Positions 1 through 7,680 of a stretch of DNA of 43,078 nt are shown here, in pieces. Source of the stretch: Opitutia bacterium (GTDB lineage: Bacteria > Verrucomicrobiota > Verrucomicrobiia > Opitutales > Opitutaceae); assembly GCA_016190985.1 (NCBI GenBank), contig JACPPI010000006.1, positions 176,526 through 219,603 of the forward strand, in the 5' to 3' direction. The first letter of the stretch is position 1, and every line of letters begins with the position of its first letter. The translations under genes and the position numbers were made by a program. The notes beneath the pieces were generated by a model. That model did not search any database and was not told the DNA's origin. It saw only the letters and a program-made list of their open reading frames with translations.

Positions 1-20
1 GCGCGCTGACCTCAGCGCGC
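1..20 (+). terminator. Probable terminator of a gene upstream of the window
   Basis: The first 20 bases form a GC-rich hairpin: an 8-bp stem GCGCGCTG/CAGCGCGC with a four-base loop, followed on the plus strand by TTTCCTTC. This is the shape of a factor-independent terminator for a plus-strand gene ending left of the window. The T-tract is interrupted, so the call is tentative. Confidence 0.4.
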
Positions 21-33
21 TTTCCTTCAGACC

Positions 34-55
34 AACGCGTTGGGGTCAACGCGTT
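34..55 (-). terminator. Hairpin after the first PH-domain gene
   Basis: A perfect 9-bp inverted repeat (AACGCGTTG / CAACGCGTT) with loop GGGT lies about 22 bases beyond the stop of the minus-strand gene at 77-1081. It has no T-tract on either side, so it could be an mRNA-end stabiliser rather than a true terminator. Confidence 0.3.
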
Positions 56-76
56 CCACCTCCCAGAATCCAAACC

Positions 77-1081
77 TCACCCCAGCGCCACGCGCAGGGC
101 CCGCGCCTCGGCCGCCAGCTCGCGCGCGGCGACCAGCACGTCGGCGTCGTCCGGGGCCTGGGTCGTCGCGACATTCGCGGCGTGAGGCGGCGCGGCGGCG
201 GGCAACGCCGTCCGGCGCATTTCCTCGGGGTCGCCGAGGCCGCTGTCGCGGAAGCGCCGCAGCCGTTCCTGGATCAGGTCGCGGATCTCGTGGGCGTTGT
301 CCACGCTGTGAAAGTAACCCGTGTGCAGATCGTCCTGGGGCTTGCCGTTGGGATTGTCGCTGCCGCCGGCGGACTGGACCTTGACGTCGGCCAGTCCGAG
401 CAACCGTTGCAACGGGCCCTGCGAGACCTCGACCTGCTGGAGATTGGCGAAGCTCATGGTGATCTCCTGCACGCTCCACACGCCGGTGCGGATGCGCAGG
501 CTGCGGTCGGTGACGACATACCAGCGCATCTCGAAATCGAGCCGGCGCACGGCGTAGGTGAGCGGCAGTTGCAGGAGGAAACCCGCGAGCGCGGCGACCT
601 TGAGCACCCAGATGACGGGAAACGCCCAAGGCGGCAGCATGATCGCCAGCTCGACGAATGTGCGGACAAACCCGTCCCAGCCGCCGGTGCGCACGCGCTT
701 CCGGACCGGCTTCTTGGCGGGCTTGGAGGATTCCGGGTCCTTGGCCTTGAGCTCGGTGTCCCTCGCGCCCTTGATGGCCGCGAGAGCCTGGTCCGCCTGC
801 TCGGCCAGCGTGGCCTTGTGGCCGGCCACCACCTGGGCCGTGGCGGCGCGCCGGGCCTTCTCGATGCGGGCGGTCTCCTCGACATACACGAGCAACAGCG
901 CCCAGAAAGCGATGCCGGCAAATGCGGCCAACTCGGCCATGCCCCAGCCGAAAATCCGCAGCTTGTAATAGTTTTTCCCGGCGCGGAAGACGCGCAGCGA
1001 GGCCGGATCACCGAAAGGCGGATGCGGCTCGGGCGGAACCTTCAGCCAGTGGAGGACGAGATCGCGATAACGGTGATACAT
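77..1081 (-). CDS. Membrane protein with bacterial PH (bPH2) domain
   Basis: This 334-residue protein is likely anchored in the inner membrane. Residues about 43-68 form a hydrophobic segment (GIAFWALLLVYV). A charged, Lys/Ala-rich helical stretch (about 70-130) follows, then a second hydrophobic block (about 140-175, PPWAFPVIWVLKV). A YdbS/YdbT-type bPH2 domain comes next, with the pattern RWYVVTDRSLRIRTGVWS...MSFANLQQVEV. The tail (about 310-334) is an Ala/Glu/Arg helix resembling the tail of the next gene's product. The neighbour at 1184-1735, on the same strand, is a second PH protein, so the two probably work as a pair, as YdbS/YdbT-type proteins often do. The biochemical role of the family is poorly known. 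The ATG start is preceded by AAAATCCC, with no Shine-Dalgarno motif. Confidence 0.75.
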   Translation of the reverse strand: MYHRYRDLVLHWLKVPPEPHPPFGDPASLRVFRAGKNYYKLRIFGWGMAELAAFAGIAFWALLLVYVEETARIEKARRAATAQVVAGHKATLAEQADQALAAIKGARDTELKAKDPESSKPAKKPVRKRVRTGGWDGFVRTFVELAIMLPPWAFPVIWVLKVAALAGFLLQLPLTYAVRRLDFEMRWYVVTDRSLRIRTGVWSVQEITMSFANLQQVEVSQGPLQRLLGLADVKVQSAGGSDNPNGKPQDDLHTGYFHSVDNAHEIRDLIQERLRRFRDSGLGDPEEMRRTALPAAAPPHAANVATTQAPDDADVLVAARELAAEARALRVALG

Positions 1082-1090
1082 GGGATTTTA

Positions 1091-1180
1091 TGGCCACAAA
1101 AAATCACAAAAAGGGATCCCAATCTGTTTGAACTCCGAGCTCGGACTTTCTTTGTGCATTTTTGTGCTTCTTCGTGGCAA
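1091..1180. repeat. Imperfect inverted repeat of the GCCACAAAAAA type
   Basis: The gap between the two PH genes is an inverted repeat. The left arm (1093-1112) reads GCCACAAAAAATCACAAAAA. The right arm, reverse-complemented from 1179 leftwards, reads GCCACGAAGAAGCACAAAAA, matching at 17 of 20 positions. The AT-rich arms contrast with the GC-rich surroundings and look like a dispersed intergenic repeat rather than a promoter. A genome-wide copy count would settle this. Confidence 0.55.
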
Positions 1181-1183
1181 AAA

Positions 1184-1735
1184 TCAGGAGCTTTGGTTTC
1201 CACGCTTTGCCAGCGCCTCGCGCACGGCGCGGAGCTCGGCGGCGGTCTCGCGCAAGGCGGCGGCGAGTTCACCTGAGCCGGCCGTCGGGGCGGAGGTGGC
1301 CGCGGCCGCCGGGGCCGGGGCGGGGTGGTGGGCGTGGTCCTTCACGCCGCGCATCCGGGAGTAGAGGAAATCGCGCAGGGCCTCAAATTCCTTGAGGCCC
1401 TCGATGGTCATCTCGGCGGAGGAACTGCCCGAGGCGGTCTGGACGAGGATGCGGGCCAGGCTGAGCCAGCGTTCGACGAAGTTGGAGCGCAGATGGATGT
1501 CCTGGATGCGCGCGTAGTTCACGATGATCTCGCGGCGGAAGAGGATGCCCCAGCTCATCGAGATGCCGTCGTCGGTGAACTTGTAGCGCATCGTATGGTA
1601 GCGAAAATAAAGATAGGGCGCGAGGAACGGGAACAGCGGCGGGATCACCAGTGCGCTCAGGAGGTAATAGGTCCACAGCGCCCTGTCGGGCCGTTCGATG
1701 GACTGGATATGCCGGTCGGTGGCGGGGTCGGTCAT
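1184..1735 (-). CDS. PH (bPH2) domain membrane protein
   Basis: This protein of 183 residues opens with a short N-terminus, then a hydrophobic hairpin (about 22-43, YYLLSALVIPPLFPFLAPYLYF). The bPH2 core follows, with the hallmark pattern RYKFTDDGISMSWGILFRREIIVNYARIQDIHL (about 50-82). An Ala/Pro-rich linker and a charged C-terminal helix (about 155-180) complete it. This is the smaller, YdbT/YdbS-like partner of the gene at 77-1081. Both read leftwards and are separated only by a 100-base repeat-bearing gap, so co-transcription is likely. No enzymatic motif is visible. A membrane-associated scaffolding role is an inference from the family. Confidence 0.75.
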   Translation of the reverse strand: MTDPATDRHIQSIERPDRALWTYYLLSALVIPPLFPFLAPYLYFRYHTMRYKFTDDGISMSWGILFRREIIVNYARIQDIHLRSNFVERWLSLARILVQTASGSSSAEMTIEGLKEFEALRDFLYSRMRGVKDHAHHPAPAPAAAATSAPTAGSGELAAALRETAAELRAVREALAKRGNQSS

Positions 1736-1825
1736 GTCCGGAGAAAAGCCGGTGCCGCCCGGCGGCGCAAGCCCGCGCCGGTTGCACGGCCCGGTTCAGA
1801 TTCCACCGTTGAGCCGACGAATCGG

Positions 1826-2038
1826 TTAGAGATCCTCTGGGCGCAGGCCGGTGTGACGGGCGATACGCGCCAGCATTTTCGGCCCGATCTCCTCGCCGTC
1901 GTGGAAGGCGAATACAAAGTCGGGCCAGCCGACGCGTTCCAAGATCCGGTGCGAGCCCGTCTGGCGTTTCACCCGCCATCCGAGCTGAAGCAAAGCACCC
2001 AGGACGATCTTCGTCTTGCGGGCGCCCCAACTGCTCAT
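1826..2038 (-). CDS. hicA: HicA-like mRNA interferase toxin
   Basis: This 70-residue protein has the HicA double-stranded-RNA-binding-like pattern: an N-terminal helix pair (VLGALLQLGWRVKRQ), then GSHR with the candidate catalytic His at residue 30, then a beta pair and IGPKMLARIARHTGL. HicA toxins cleave mRNA and are neutralised by HicB. The ATG overlaps the stop of the upstream antitoxin gene by four bases (ATGA), so the pair is translationally coupled with antitoxin first, the reverse of the classical hicA-hicB order but common. The length is normal for HicA (about 60-85). The family assignment is by sequence pattern only. Confidence 0.8.
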   Translation of the reverse strand: MSSWGARKTKIVLGALLQLGWRVKRQTGSHRILERVGWPDFVFAFHDGEEIGPKMLARIARHTGLRPEDL

Positions 2039-2235
2039 ACCGCCACAGAGAACACCCTGGCGAGCTGCGGCGCGTCTTCGCCGTGCTCCACCTTGTCGGC
2101 CAGAATCCGCAGGACCAAGGCCTCGACCCGTGCGACCGCCTCTTTCCGGGAAGCACCATAGGCCATGGCGCCGGGAATCCCGGCGACCTCGGCAATCCAG
2201 CGACCGTCCGTTTCCTGTTCCACTTCAACTTGCAT
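2035..2235 (-). CDS. hicB: HicB-like antitoxin
   Basis: The 66-residue product has the HicB RNase-H-like fold signature: MQVEVEQETDGRWIAEVAGIPGAMAYG, then a helix EAVARVEALVLRILADKVEHG. No separate C-terminal DNA-binding domain (HTH or ribbon-helix-helix) is present, so this is the minimal HicB form and may regulate its promoter only in complex with HicA. I chose the ATG at 2235 because the family pattern begins there. A longer reading frame upstream is out of register with the family. It overlaps hicA by four bases. Confidence 0.75.
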   Translation of the reverse strand: MQVEVEQETDGRWIAEVAGIPGAMAYGASRKEAVARVEALVLRILADKVEHGEDAPQLARVFSVAV

Positions 2236-2290
2236 GACCCGACAAGTAGCCAGCGGACTTGGATTGGCAAGACGGCATTCCAACCAACCT

Positions 2291-2797
2291 TCATTCTGAC
2301 GGCATGAGGCCGAATTTCTTCGCGAGCTTCGGAAAAAGTTTCGGTAAATCAGATTCCTCCCAAGTCTCACCTACTGGCCGGGGTGAACGCGGGACCTCGA
2401 TGGACGGCAACTCCCGACCGGTCTTCTCGCGGTATGCTTCGGCGGCACAATACATGAATTCTTCATCTTCCGTGCGGTCATCCCGTTCCGCGCGGGCTCC
2501 AACCGCCTCCGGATTCCGCAGGCATTTCTCATAGTATCGCTTCCCTTGAGATATGAGCCACGCACGGAAATACTCGAAGCCATCATCGGAGCAGCCCCTA
2601 TTCACAATATAGGCCGCGCCCCAAAGATCCCACCGGTAACTTTCGGCCATGAGTCCACGGAAATGCTGCTCGAACGAGATGATCTCCTCTTCAGATAGCG
2701 TCTCCAATTTGATCTCCATGGCACCGGAATGCAGTGCGGCCCAGAGGCCTTTCGGCCTGGTCGAGTCAATGAGTTGCCAGAACTCGTCCCGGTTCAT
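2291..2797 (-). CDS. DUF4240 domain protein
   Basis: The product is 168 residues from the ATG at 2797. A TTG 12 bases further upstream is an alternative start. The sequence MNRDEFWQLID, a central LSEEEIISFEQHF, and the block LWGAAYIVNRGCSDDGFEYFRAWLISQG are characteristic of DUF4240. Members are soluble proteins of unknown function, often found singly in accessory regions. The gene has visibly lower GC than its neighbours and sits beside a HicAB module, which suggests a small acquired accessory segment. No catalytic residues can be assigned. Confidence 0.75.
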   Translation of the reverse strand: MNRDEFWQLIDSTRPKGLWAALHSGAMEIKLETLSEEEIISFEQHFRGLMAESYRWDLWGAAYIVNRGCSDDGFEYFRAWLISQGKRYYEKCLRNPEAVGARAERDDRTEDEEFMYCAAEAYREKTGRELPSIEVPRSPRPVGETWEESDLPKLFPKLAKKFGLMPSE

Positions 2798-2813
2798 GCA
2801 TTTGCTCAACTAT

Positions 2814-2837
2814 GCTATTCGGCCAAAACCGAATAGC
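2814..2837. other. Hairpin in the divergent intergenic region
   Basis: A perfect 9-bp inverted repeat (GCTATTCGG / CCGAATAGC) with loop CCAAAA lies just upstream of the DUF4240 gene, in the gap to the divergent SNF2 gene at 3065. The position suits an operator or 5'-UTR hairpin. The rest of the gap to 3064 is AT-richer and shows no clear promoter pair. Confidence 0.35.
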
Positions 2838-3064
2838 CTAAAGGGCAGTGGCTTCATGGACCAAGAAAGGCAGCCAAGCAAGCCGGAGACAAGCCGCCTT
2901 ATTTCGCGGTTTGGGTTTTGTGATCCGCTACAGGTGTCCGGCGAAAGCCAAACCGGCTGATACGCGGTCGCCTGGTCTGCCGTGGGCAGGATGAAGGGCC
3001 TATTGGTAGATATTAGGGGTTGCGCGGGCCGGGCGGAAGTTTCTAACGTCGGTCTTTTAGCCTG

Positions 3065-5683
3065 ATGCAAACCCACGGGCCCAAGCGCATCTACACTCCG
3101 CAGTCCCTCGAATTCTGGTTCGGCCGCCTGGAGGTCGAATGGGAGGAGCAGTTTGACGCGGCCCAGGTGGAGCGCGGCCACGCCATGTATCGCGACGGGG
3201 AGATCCGCGAGGTCGAGCTGGGAGCCCAGGACGCCATCATCCACCGCAAGGTCGAGAAAAAGGAGGAATACGCCGTCATCGAGTGGGAGGGCGACCGCCT
3301 CAAGGTGCGCTCCTCCTCCACGGACCTGCTCCTGGCCCACGCCATCGCGGTGGCGGGCCTGCACGAGATCGAGGAGCTGCTGGTGGACGAGATGAACGCG
3401 CTCCTGCCGGGCAATTCCGCCAAGGCCGGCCCCGCCGCCCACGGTCAATCCGGCAACGGCAACGGGAATGGCAACGGCCACCCCGCGCCGTCCCCCGCCG
3501 CCCACGGGAGCAACGGCGGCAACGGCGCGCCCAAGTCCGACGCCCCGCCGCGCGACCTGCTGCTGAGCTTCACGACCAACGCCGACGGCCTCGTCTTCCT
3601 CGCCTACTGGAAGCACGGCCGCAGCCGCATCCCCGCGCTCGGCAACGCCGCCAACCACCCGACCGCCGCCGAGCGCGCCAAGCTCATCGCCCTGGCCACC
3701 TACGCCCGCAAGGCCCATTTCCGCTACAACCAGGCCACCCACGCCTACGCGCTCGACGCGCTGGCCGACATCCCCGGCTTCCTCCGCGACCTGCTGCCGC
3801 ACTGGAAAAAGCAGTTCGCCATCGAGCTGGACGTGAAGGTGAACATCATCAAGTCCGGCTCGCGCGCCATCGAGATCGAGGCCGTGGCCGACCGGCGCGG
3901 CGACGGCGGCCTGAACCTGCGCTGGATTTTCCGGGCGGGCGAAAAACTGCTCACCGACGAGCAGGCCGCCGCGCTGCTCAAGCACGGCCGCACGCCCATG
4001 CTGCTGCCCGATGTCGGCATCGTCACGCTCGAGCCGGAGAAACTCGAGGGCTACAACCAGTGGCGCCGCAACCTCGCGGACACCGCCGCCGACGGCGAGA
4101 TCCCGCCCTACCTGATCTTTTCCCTTTTCCACGACCACCGCCTCAAGGTCATGCTCGGCCCCGAGATCGAGGCGTGGCGCCAGAAGGTGCTGACGCCGCC
4201 CGCCGCGCCGCCCGCGCTGCCGGACTACCTCCGCAACTACCAGCGCCGCGGTGTCGAGTGGATGCACCACCTCTGCGAGACCGAATGCCACGGCCTGCTC
4301 GCCGACGAGATGGGCCTGGGCAAGACCGCACAGGTCATCGCCCTGCTGCGCACCCGGCCGTTGCCGAAGCACCGCCATGTCGTCGTCTGCCCGGCCAGCG
4401 TCGTCCCCGTGTGGCGCGAGGAGCTGGCGCGGTTCTACCCCGAGGCGAAGATCGACGTGCTGAAGTCGGGCAATGATTTCAAGGCCAACAAGGCGCCGTG
4501 CATCTGGCTGGCGAGCTACACCCAGCTCCGCAAGCACCGCGCGCTGCTCGACACGACCGAGTTCGGCTACGCCGTGCTCGACGAGGGCCAGTTCATCAAG
4601 AATCCCGACGCCAAGGTCACGCAGGCCTGCTTCGCGCTCAAGGCGCAGCACCGGCTCGTGCTGACGGGCACGCCGCTGGAGAACCGGCACCTCGACCTGT
4701 GGTCCATCTTCCGCTACCTGCTGCCCGGCCTGCTCGGCTCGCGCGCCAGCTTCGAGACGGCGCTGGTGCAGGACCGCGACCGGACCATGAACCGGCTGCG
4801 CCAGCAGGTGGCGCCGTTCATCCTGCGCCGCACCAAGAACGAGGTGGCGACCGAGCTGCCGCCCAAGGTCGAGATGGACCTGCTCTGCCCGCTCTCCGAC
4901 GTGCAGCGCGCCGAATACGCCCGCATCTGCACCGAGGGCCTGGCGCGGCTCGGCGAGGACATCGGGCTGGCGTTGCGCGAAAAATCCTTCGGCTTCCTCG
5001 CGCTGCTCACGCGCCTGCGCCAGGTGTGCTGCGACCCCGACCTGCTGCCGTGGCTGAACTCGCCGTTGACGGACAGCGGCAAGCTCCAGCTGCTCGTCGA
5101 GAAGCTCGAGGAGGTCGTGGCCAGCGGCCACAAGGTCGTCATCTTCTCGCAGTTCGTGACATTGCTCGACCGCGTGCGCACGGCGCTCGATGAGCATTAC
5201 CCGGAGCTGCCGCGCTACGAGATCACCGGCATGACCGTGGACCGGCAGAAACCGGTGAAGGATTTCCAGTCGGCGGCGGGCGCGGCGGCGATGCTGGTCA
5301 GCCTCAAGGCCGCGGGCACGGGCATCACGCTGCACGCGGCGGACTACGTGTTCCTGCTCGACCCGTGGTGGAACCCGGCGGTGGAGGACCAGGCGATCGA
5401 CCGCGTGCACCGCATCGGCCAGACGAACACGGTGTTCGTCTACCGCATGGTCACGGCCGGCACGATCGAGGAGCGCATCCAGGCGCTGAAGTCCGAGAAA
5501 AAGCAGCTCTTCAACCAGGTGGTCGGCCACCACACCGGCGACTTCGAGTGGACCAGGCATTTCAGCTCGCTGAACAGCCTCATCCAGCTCAGCGCGGTGG
5601 AGACCGGCGAGGCGGAGATGCTGAACGCCGCGGTGGCGGTTCCGCCGGCGGCGCCGGCAGCGTCCGGCACCACGCTGGCCTGA
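3065..5683 (+). CDS. SNF2-family ATP-dependent helicase-like protein
   Basis: This protein of 872 residues is a probable double-stranded-DNA-translocating ATPase. The N-terminal region (about 1-400) carries a Gly/Asn/His-rich low-complexity linker near residues 130-155 and resembles the N-terminus of SWIM-type SNF2 proteins (FDAAQVERGHAMYRDGEI). I see no CxC...CxH zinc finger. The two RecA lobes follow: Walker A DEMGLGKT (414-421), Walker B DEGQ (506-509) instead of the usual DEAH/DEAQ, LVLTGTPLENR, then LKAAGTGITLHAADYVFLLDPWWNPA and QAIDRVHRIGQ, the SNF2 motifs V and VI. The C-terminus is Ala/Pro-rich. Bacterial homologues are implicated in DNA or RNA-polymerase remodelling. No defence genes adjoin it, so it is more likely a stand-alone housekeeping copy. 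The ATG lacks a Shine-Dalgarno motif. Confidence 0.88.
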   Translation: MQTHGPKRIYTPQSLEFWFGRLEVEWEEQFDAAQVERGHAMYRDGEIREVELGAQDAIIHRKVEKKEEYAVIEWEGDRLKVRSSSTDLLLAHAIAVAGLHEIEELLVDEMNALLPGNSAKAGPAAHGQSGNGNGNGNGHPAPSPAAHGSNGGNGAPKSDAPPRDLLLSFTTNADGLVFLAYWKHGRSRIPALGNAANHPTAAERAKLIALATYARKAHFRYNQATHAYALDALADIPGFLRDLLPHWKKQFAIELDVKVNIIKSGSRAIEIEAVADRRGDGGLNLRWIFRAGEKLLTDEQAAALLKHGRTPMLLPDVGIVTLEPEKLEGYNQWRRNLADTAADGEIPPYLIFSLFHDHRLKVMLGPEIEAWRQKVLTPPAAPPALPDYLRNYQRRGVEWMHHLCETECHGLLADEMGLGKTAQVIALLRTRPLPKHRHVVVCPASVVPVWREELARFYPEAKIDVLKSGNDFKANKAPCIWLASYTQLRKHRALLDTTEFGYAVLDEGQFIKNPDAKVTQACFALKAQHRLVLTGTPLENRHLDLWSIFRYLLPGLLGSRASFETALVQDRDRTMNRLRQQVAPFILRRTKNEVATELPPKVEMDLLCPLSDVQRAEYARICTEGLARLGEDIGLALREKSFGFLALLTRLRQVCCDPDLLPWLNSPLTDSGKLQLLVEKLEEVVASGHKVVIFSQFVTLLDRVRTALDEHYPELPRYEITGMTVDRQKPVKDFQSAAGAAAMLVSLKAAGTGITLHAADYVFLLDPWWNPAVEDQAIDRVHRIGQTNTVFVYRMVTAGTIEERIQALKSEKKQLFNQVVGHHTGDFEWTRHFSSLNSLIQLSAVETGEAEMLNAAVAVPPAAPAASGTTLA

Positions 5684-5735
5684 GGACCCGCGAAACGCGC
5701 CTTGTCAGCCGCGCGCGGCGTGGCAGGTTGGGGCC

Positions 5736-7523
5736 ATGAAGGAGATGGTGCCGCAATTCTACGAGCGTCTGCTGCGCCTGCTCCGTTGGCGCCTGTGGAT
5801 CATCGAGAAGCTGCGGCCGTCGCCGTGGCAGGAGACGCTGTGCTGGGCCGCCGTCGCGGGCGTGCTGGGCGCGGGGGCGGCGCTGGTGTTCCGCGGGGGC
5901 GTCGACCTGATCCACAGTCTCCTGACGGGAACGACCGAGGGCATGGTGGATTCCTTCCGCGAGCTGGCGTGGTGGCAGCGGCTGGCCATCCCGGCGGTGG
6001 GCGGGCTGATGGCGGGCCTCGTGCTGCTCTTCGGCAAGCGCCTGCACCGGGGCGAAAGCTCCACCGACTACATGGAGGCGATATTGATCGGCAGCGGCCA
6101 GCTGCCGGTGCGGGCCAGCCTGGTGAAGAGCACGGCGGCGATGTTCTCCATCGCCTCGGGCGGCTCGATCGGGCGCGAGGGCCCGCTGGTGCAGCTGGCG
6201 GCGGTCGCGGCCTCGTGGCTCGGGCGCTGGCGCAACATGTCGGCCCCGCAACTGCGCCTGCTGGTGGCGTGCGGCGCGGCGGCGGGCATCGCCTCGGCCT
6301 ACAACGCGCCGATCGCGGGCTCGTTCTTCGTGGCCGAGATCATCCTCGGCACCATCGCCATGGAAAGCCTCGGGCCGCTCGCCGTGGCGGCCGTGGCGGC
6401 GACGCTGACGATGCGCGCGCTGTCCAGCGCGCACACGCTCTACGCGGTGCCGACCTTCACGCTGCATTCGCTGTGGGAGATCGGGCCCTTCGTGATGCTC
6501 GGCTTGCTGGCCGGCACGGTGGCGCCGTTTTTCCTGCGCTCGCTGCGGACGGTGGAGGGCTGGTTCGCGCGCACCCGGCTGCCGGTGCCCGCCCGGCTGG
6601 CGCTCGGCGGCCTGGTGGTGGGCGGCGTGGCCGTGTGGGTGCCCGAGGTCTGCGGCAATGGCTACAGCGTGGTGGTCGCGATCCTCAACGGCCAGCTGGT
6701 GTGGACGGCGCTGGCGCTTGTGCTGGTGTGCAAGTGGGCGGCGACGGCGGCGTCGTTCGGCTCGGGCGCGCCGGGCGGCGTGTTCACGCCGACGCTGTTC
6801 GTGGGGGCGAGCCTCGGCTACCTGTTCGGCTATGCGGTGCACGAGGTCTGGCCGCTCGGGGCCGTCGACCCGCGGGCCTTCGCGCTCGTCGGCATGGGCG
6901 CGTTGCTGGCGGCGGCGAGCCACGCGCCGGTCATGGCCATCATCATGCTTTTCGAGATGACGCTGAGCTACGACATCATCATGCCGCTGATGCTGAGCAG
7001 CGTGATCGCGTATTACACGGCGCGCGGCCTCGAGCACGAGTCGCTCTACAGCGCGGCGTTGCAGAAGAAGGCCGCCGAGGCGCCCGAGGCGGTGCGGCTG
7101 CCGGGTGTGGTCGCCGACCTGGCCCGGCCGCAGGCCGCGCCGGTGCAGCTGACGGCGCGCTTCGAGGAGATCGCCCGGCTGTTCCTGCAATCGCGGCACG
7201 AGGAGATCTACGTCACGACGCCGGAGGGCCGGTTTGCCGGCGCGATTTCGCTGCACGACATCAAGCCCTACCTGAGCGACTCGGCGGTCGCGGCGCATGT
7301 CATCGCGGGCGATCTGCTGCGGGACGATGTGCCGGCGGTCTCGATGGCGGCGCCGCTGGCGGAGGCGTTGCGCAGCTTTGCCCAGCATGCGGGGCAGACC
7401 CTGCCGGCGGTCGAGCCGGACACCGGCCGGCTCGCCGGCGTGCTGGTGAAGAATGATCTGCTGCTGGCGCTGCTGGAAGGGCGCGGCGTGCCGGGGCACC
7501 TGGCGACGGCAAACGCGGGCTGA
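5736..7523 (+). CDS. ClC-family chloride channel or antiporter
   Basis: This 595-residue polytopic membrane protein has ClC signature motifs: GSGQLP (119-124), GGSIGREGP (142-150, with E148 as the gating glutamate), GNGY (308-310) and GSGAPGGVFTPTL (342-354). A Tyr at 438 in ESLYSA matches the central chloride-binding tyrosine. The helix with AGSFFVAEIILG has one Glu where the E. coli exchanger has two, so whether it is a channel or an H+/Cl- antiporter is open. Residues about 450-595 form a cytoplasmic CBS-like regulatory region. It lies 52 bases after the SNF2 gene on the same strand and may share its transcript. A hairpin follows the stop. Confidence 0.9.
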   Translation: MKEMVPQFYERLLRLLRWRLWIIEKLRPSPWQETLCWAAVAGVLGAGAALVFRGGVDLIHSLLTGTTEGMVDSFRELAWWQRLAIPAVGGLMAGLVLLFGKRLHRGESSTDYMEAILIGSGQLPVRASLVKSTAAMFSIASGGSIGREGPLVQLAAVAASWLGRWRNMSAPQLRLLVACGAAAGIASAYNAPIAGSFFVAEIILGTIAMESLGPLAVAAVAATLTMRALSSAHTLYAVPTFTLHSLWEIGPFVMLGLLAGTVAPFFLRSLRTVEGWFARTRLPVPARLALGGLVVGGVAVWVPEVCGNGYSVVVAILNGQLVWTALALVLVCKWAATAASFGSGAPGGVFTPTLFVGASLGYLFGYAVHEVWPLGAVDPRAFALVGMGALLAAASHAPVMAIIMLFEMTLSYDIIMPLMLSSVIAYYTARGLEHESLYSAALQKKAAEAPEAVRLPGVVADLARPQAAPVQLTARFEEIARLFLQSRHEEIYVTTPEGRFAGAISLHDIKPYLSDSAVAAHVIAGDLLRDDVPAVSMAAPLAEALRSFAQHAGQTLPAVEPDTGRLAGVLVKNDLLLALLEGRGVPGHLATANAG

Positions 7524-7536
7524 CAGGCGGGCAGGG

Positions 7537-7559
7537 GGCGGGAATCACGGATTCCTGCC
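7537..7559 (+). terminator. Possible terminator after the ClC gene
   Basis: GGCGGGAATC and GATTCCTGCC form a 10-bp stem, with one G-U pair, around the loop ACG. It starts 14 bases after the ClC stop. No T-tract follows, so it may act as a weak or factor-assisted terminator separating the ClC gene from the phosphate locus. Confidence 0.35.
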
Positions 7560-7581
7560 GGCGGGCGGTCAATTTGCCGCT

Positions 7582-7626
7582 TCGTCACACAGGCGACACG
7601 GGACCGTAACAATCGGCCCGTATTAT
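7582..7626 (+). promoter_or_regulatory. Pho-box array and -10 element ahead of porin-pstS
   Basis: Three heptamers, TCGTCAC (7582), GCGACAC (7593) and CCGTAAC (7604), repeat at exactly 11-bp intervals with 4-bp spacers, the architecture of PhoB binding sites (CTGTCAT-N4-CTGTCAT in E. coli). Ten bases after the last heptamer is TATTAT (7621-7626), a good -10 hexamer at the spacing normally seen when PhoB replaces the -35 contact. The downstream genes are a porin and pstS. Phosphate-starvation control is an inference from this match. Confidence 0.65.
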
Positions 7627-7680
7627 CCGCCTGCGTTTCGGTGACCCACCGGGCGCATTCCAACCCTGACACCCGTTCAC

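Noticed and set aside
3440-3540. Short GGCAAC-type repeats in the SNF2 gene, considered as a CRISPR or satellite
   Set aside because: They are codon-level repeats encoding a Gly/Asn/His linker, with no regular spacers.
2810-5560. Very long minus-strand open frame opposite the SNF2 gene
   Set aside because: It is antisense to a gene with clear SNF2 motifs and has an Arg/Val/Leu/Gln-rich composition typical of the complement of GC-rich coding DNA.
5589-7499. Long minus-strand frame opposite the ClC gene
   Set aside because: It is an Arg/His/Gln-rich antisense shadow with no recognisable domain.
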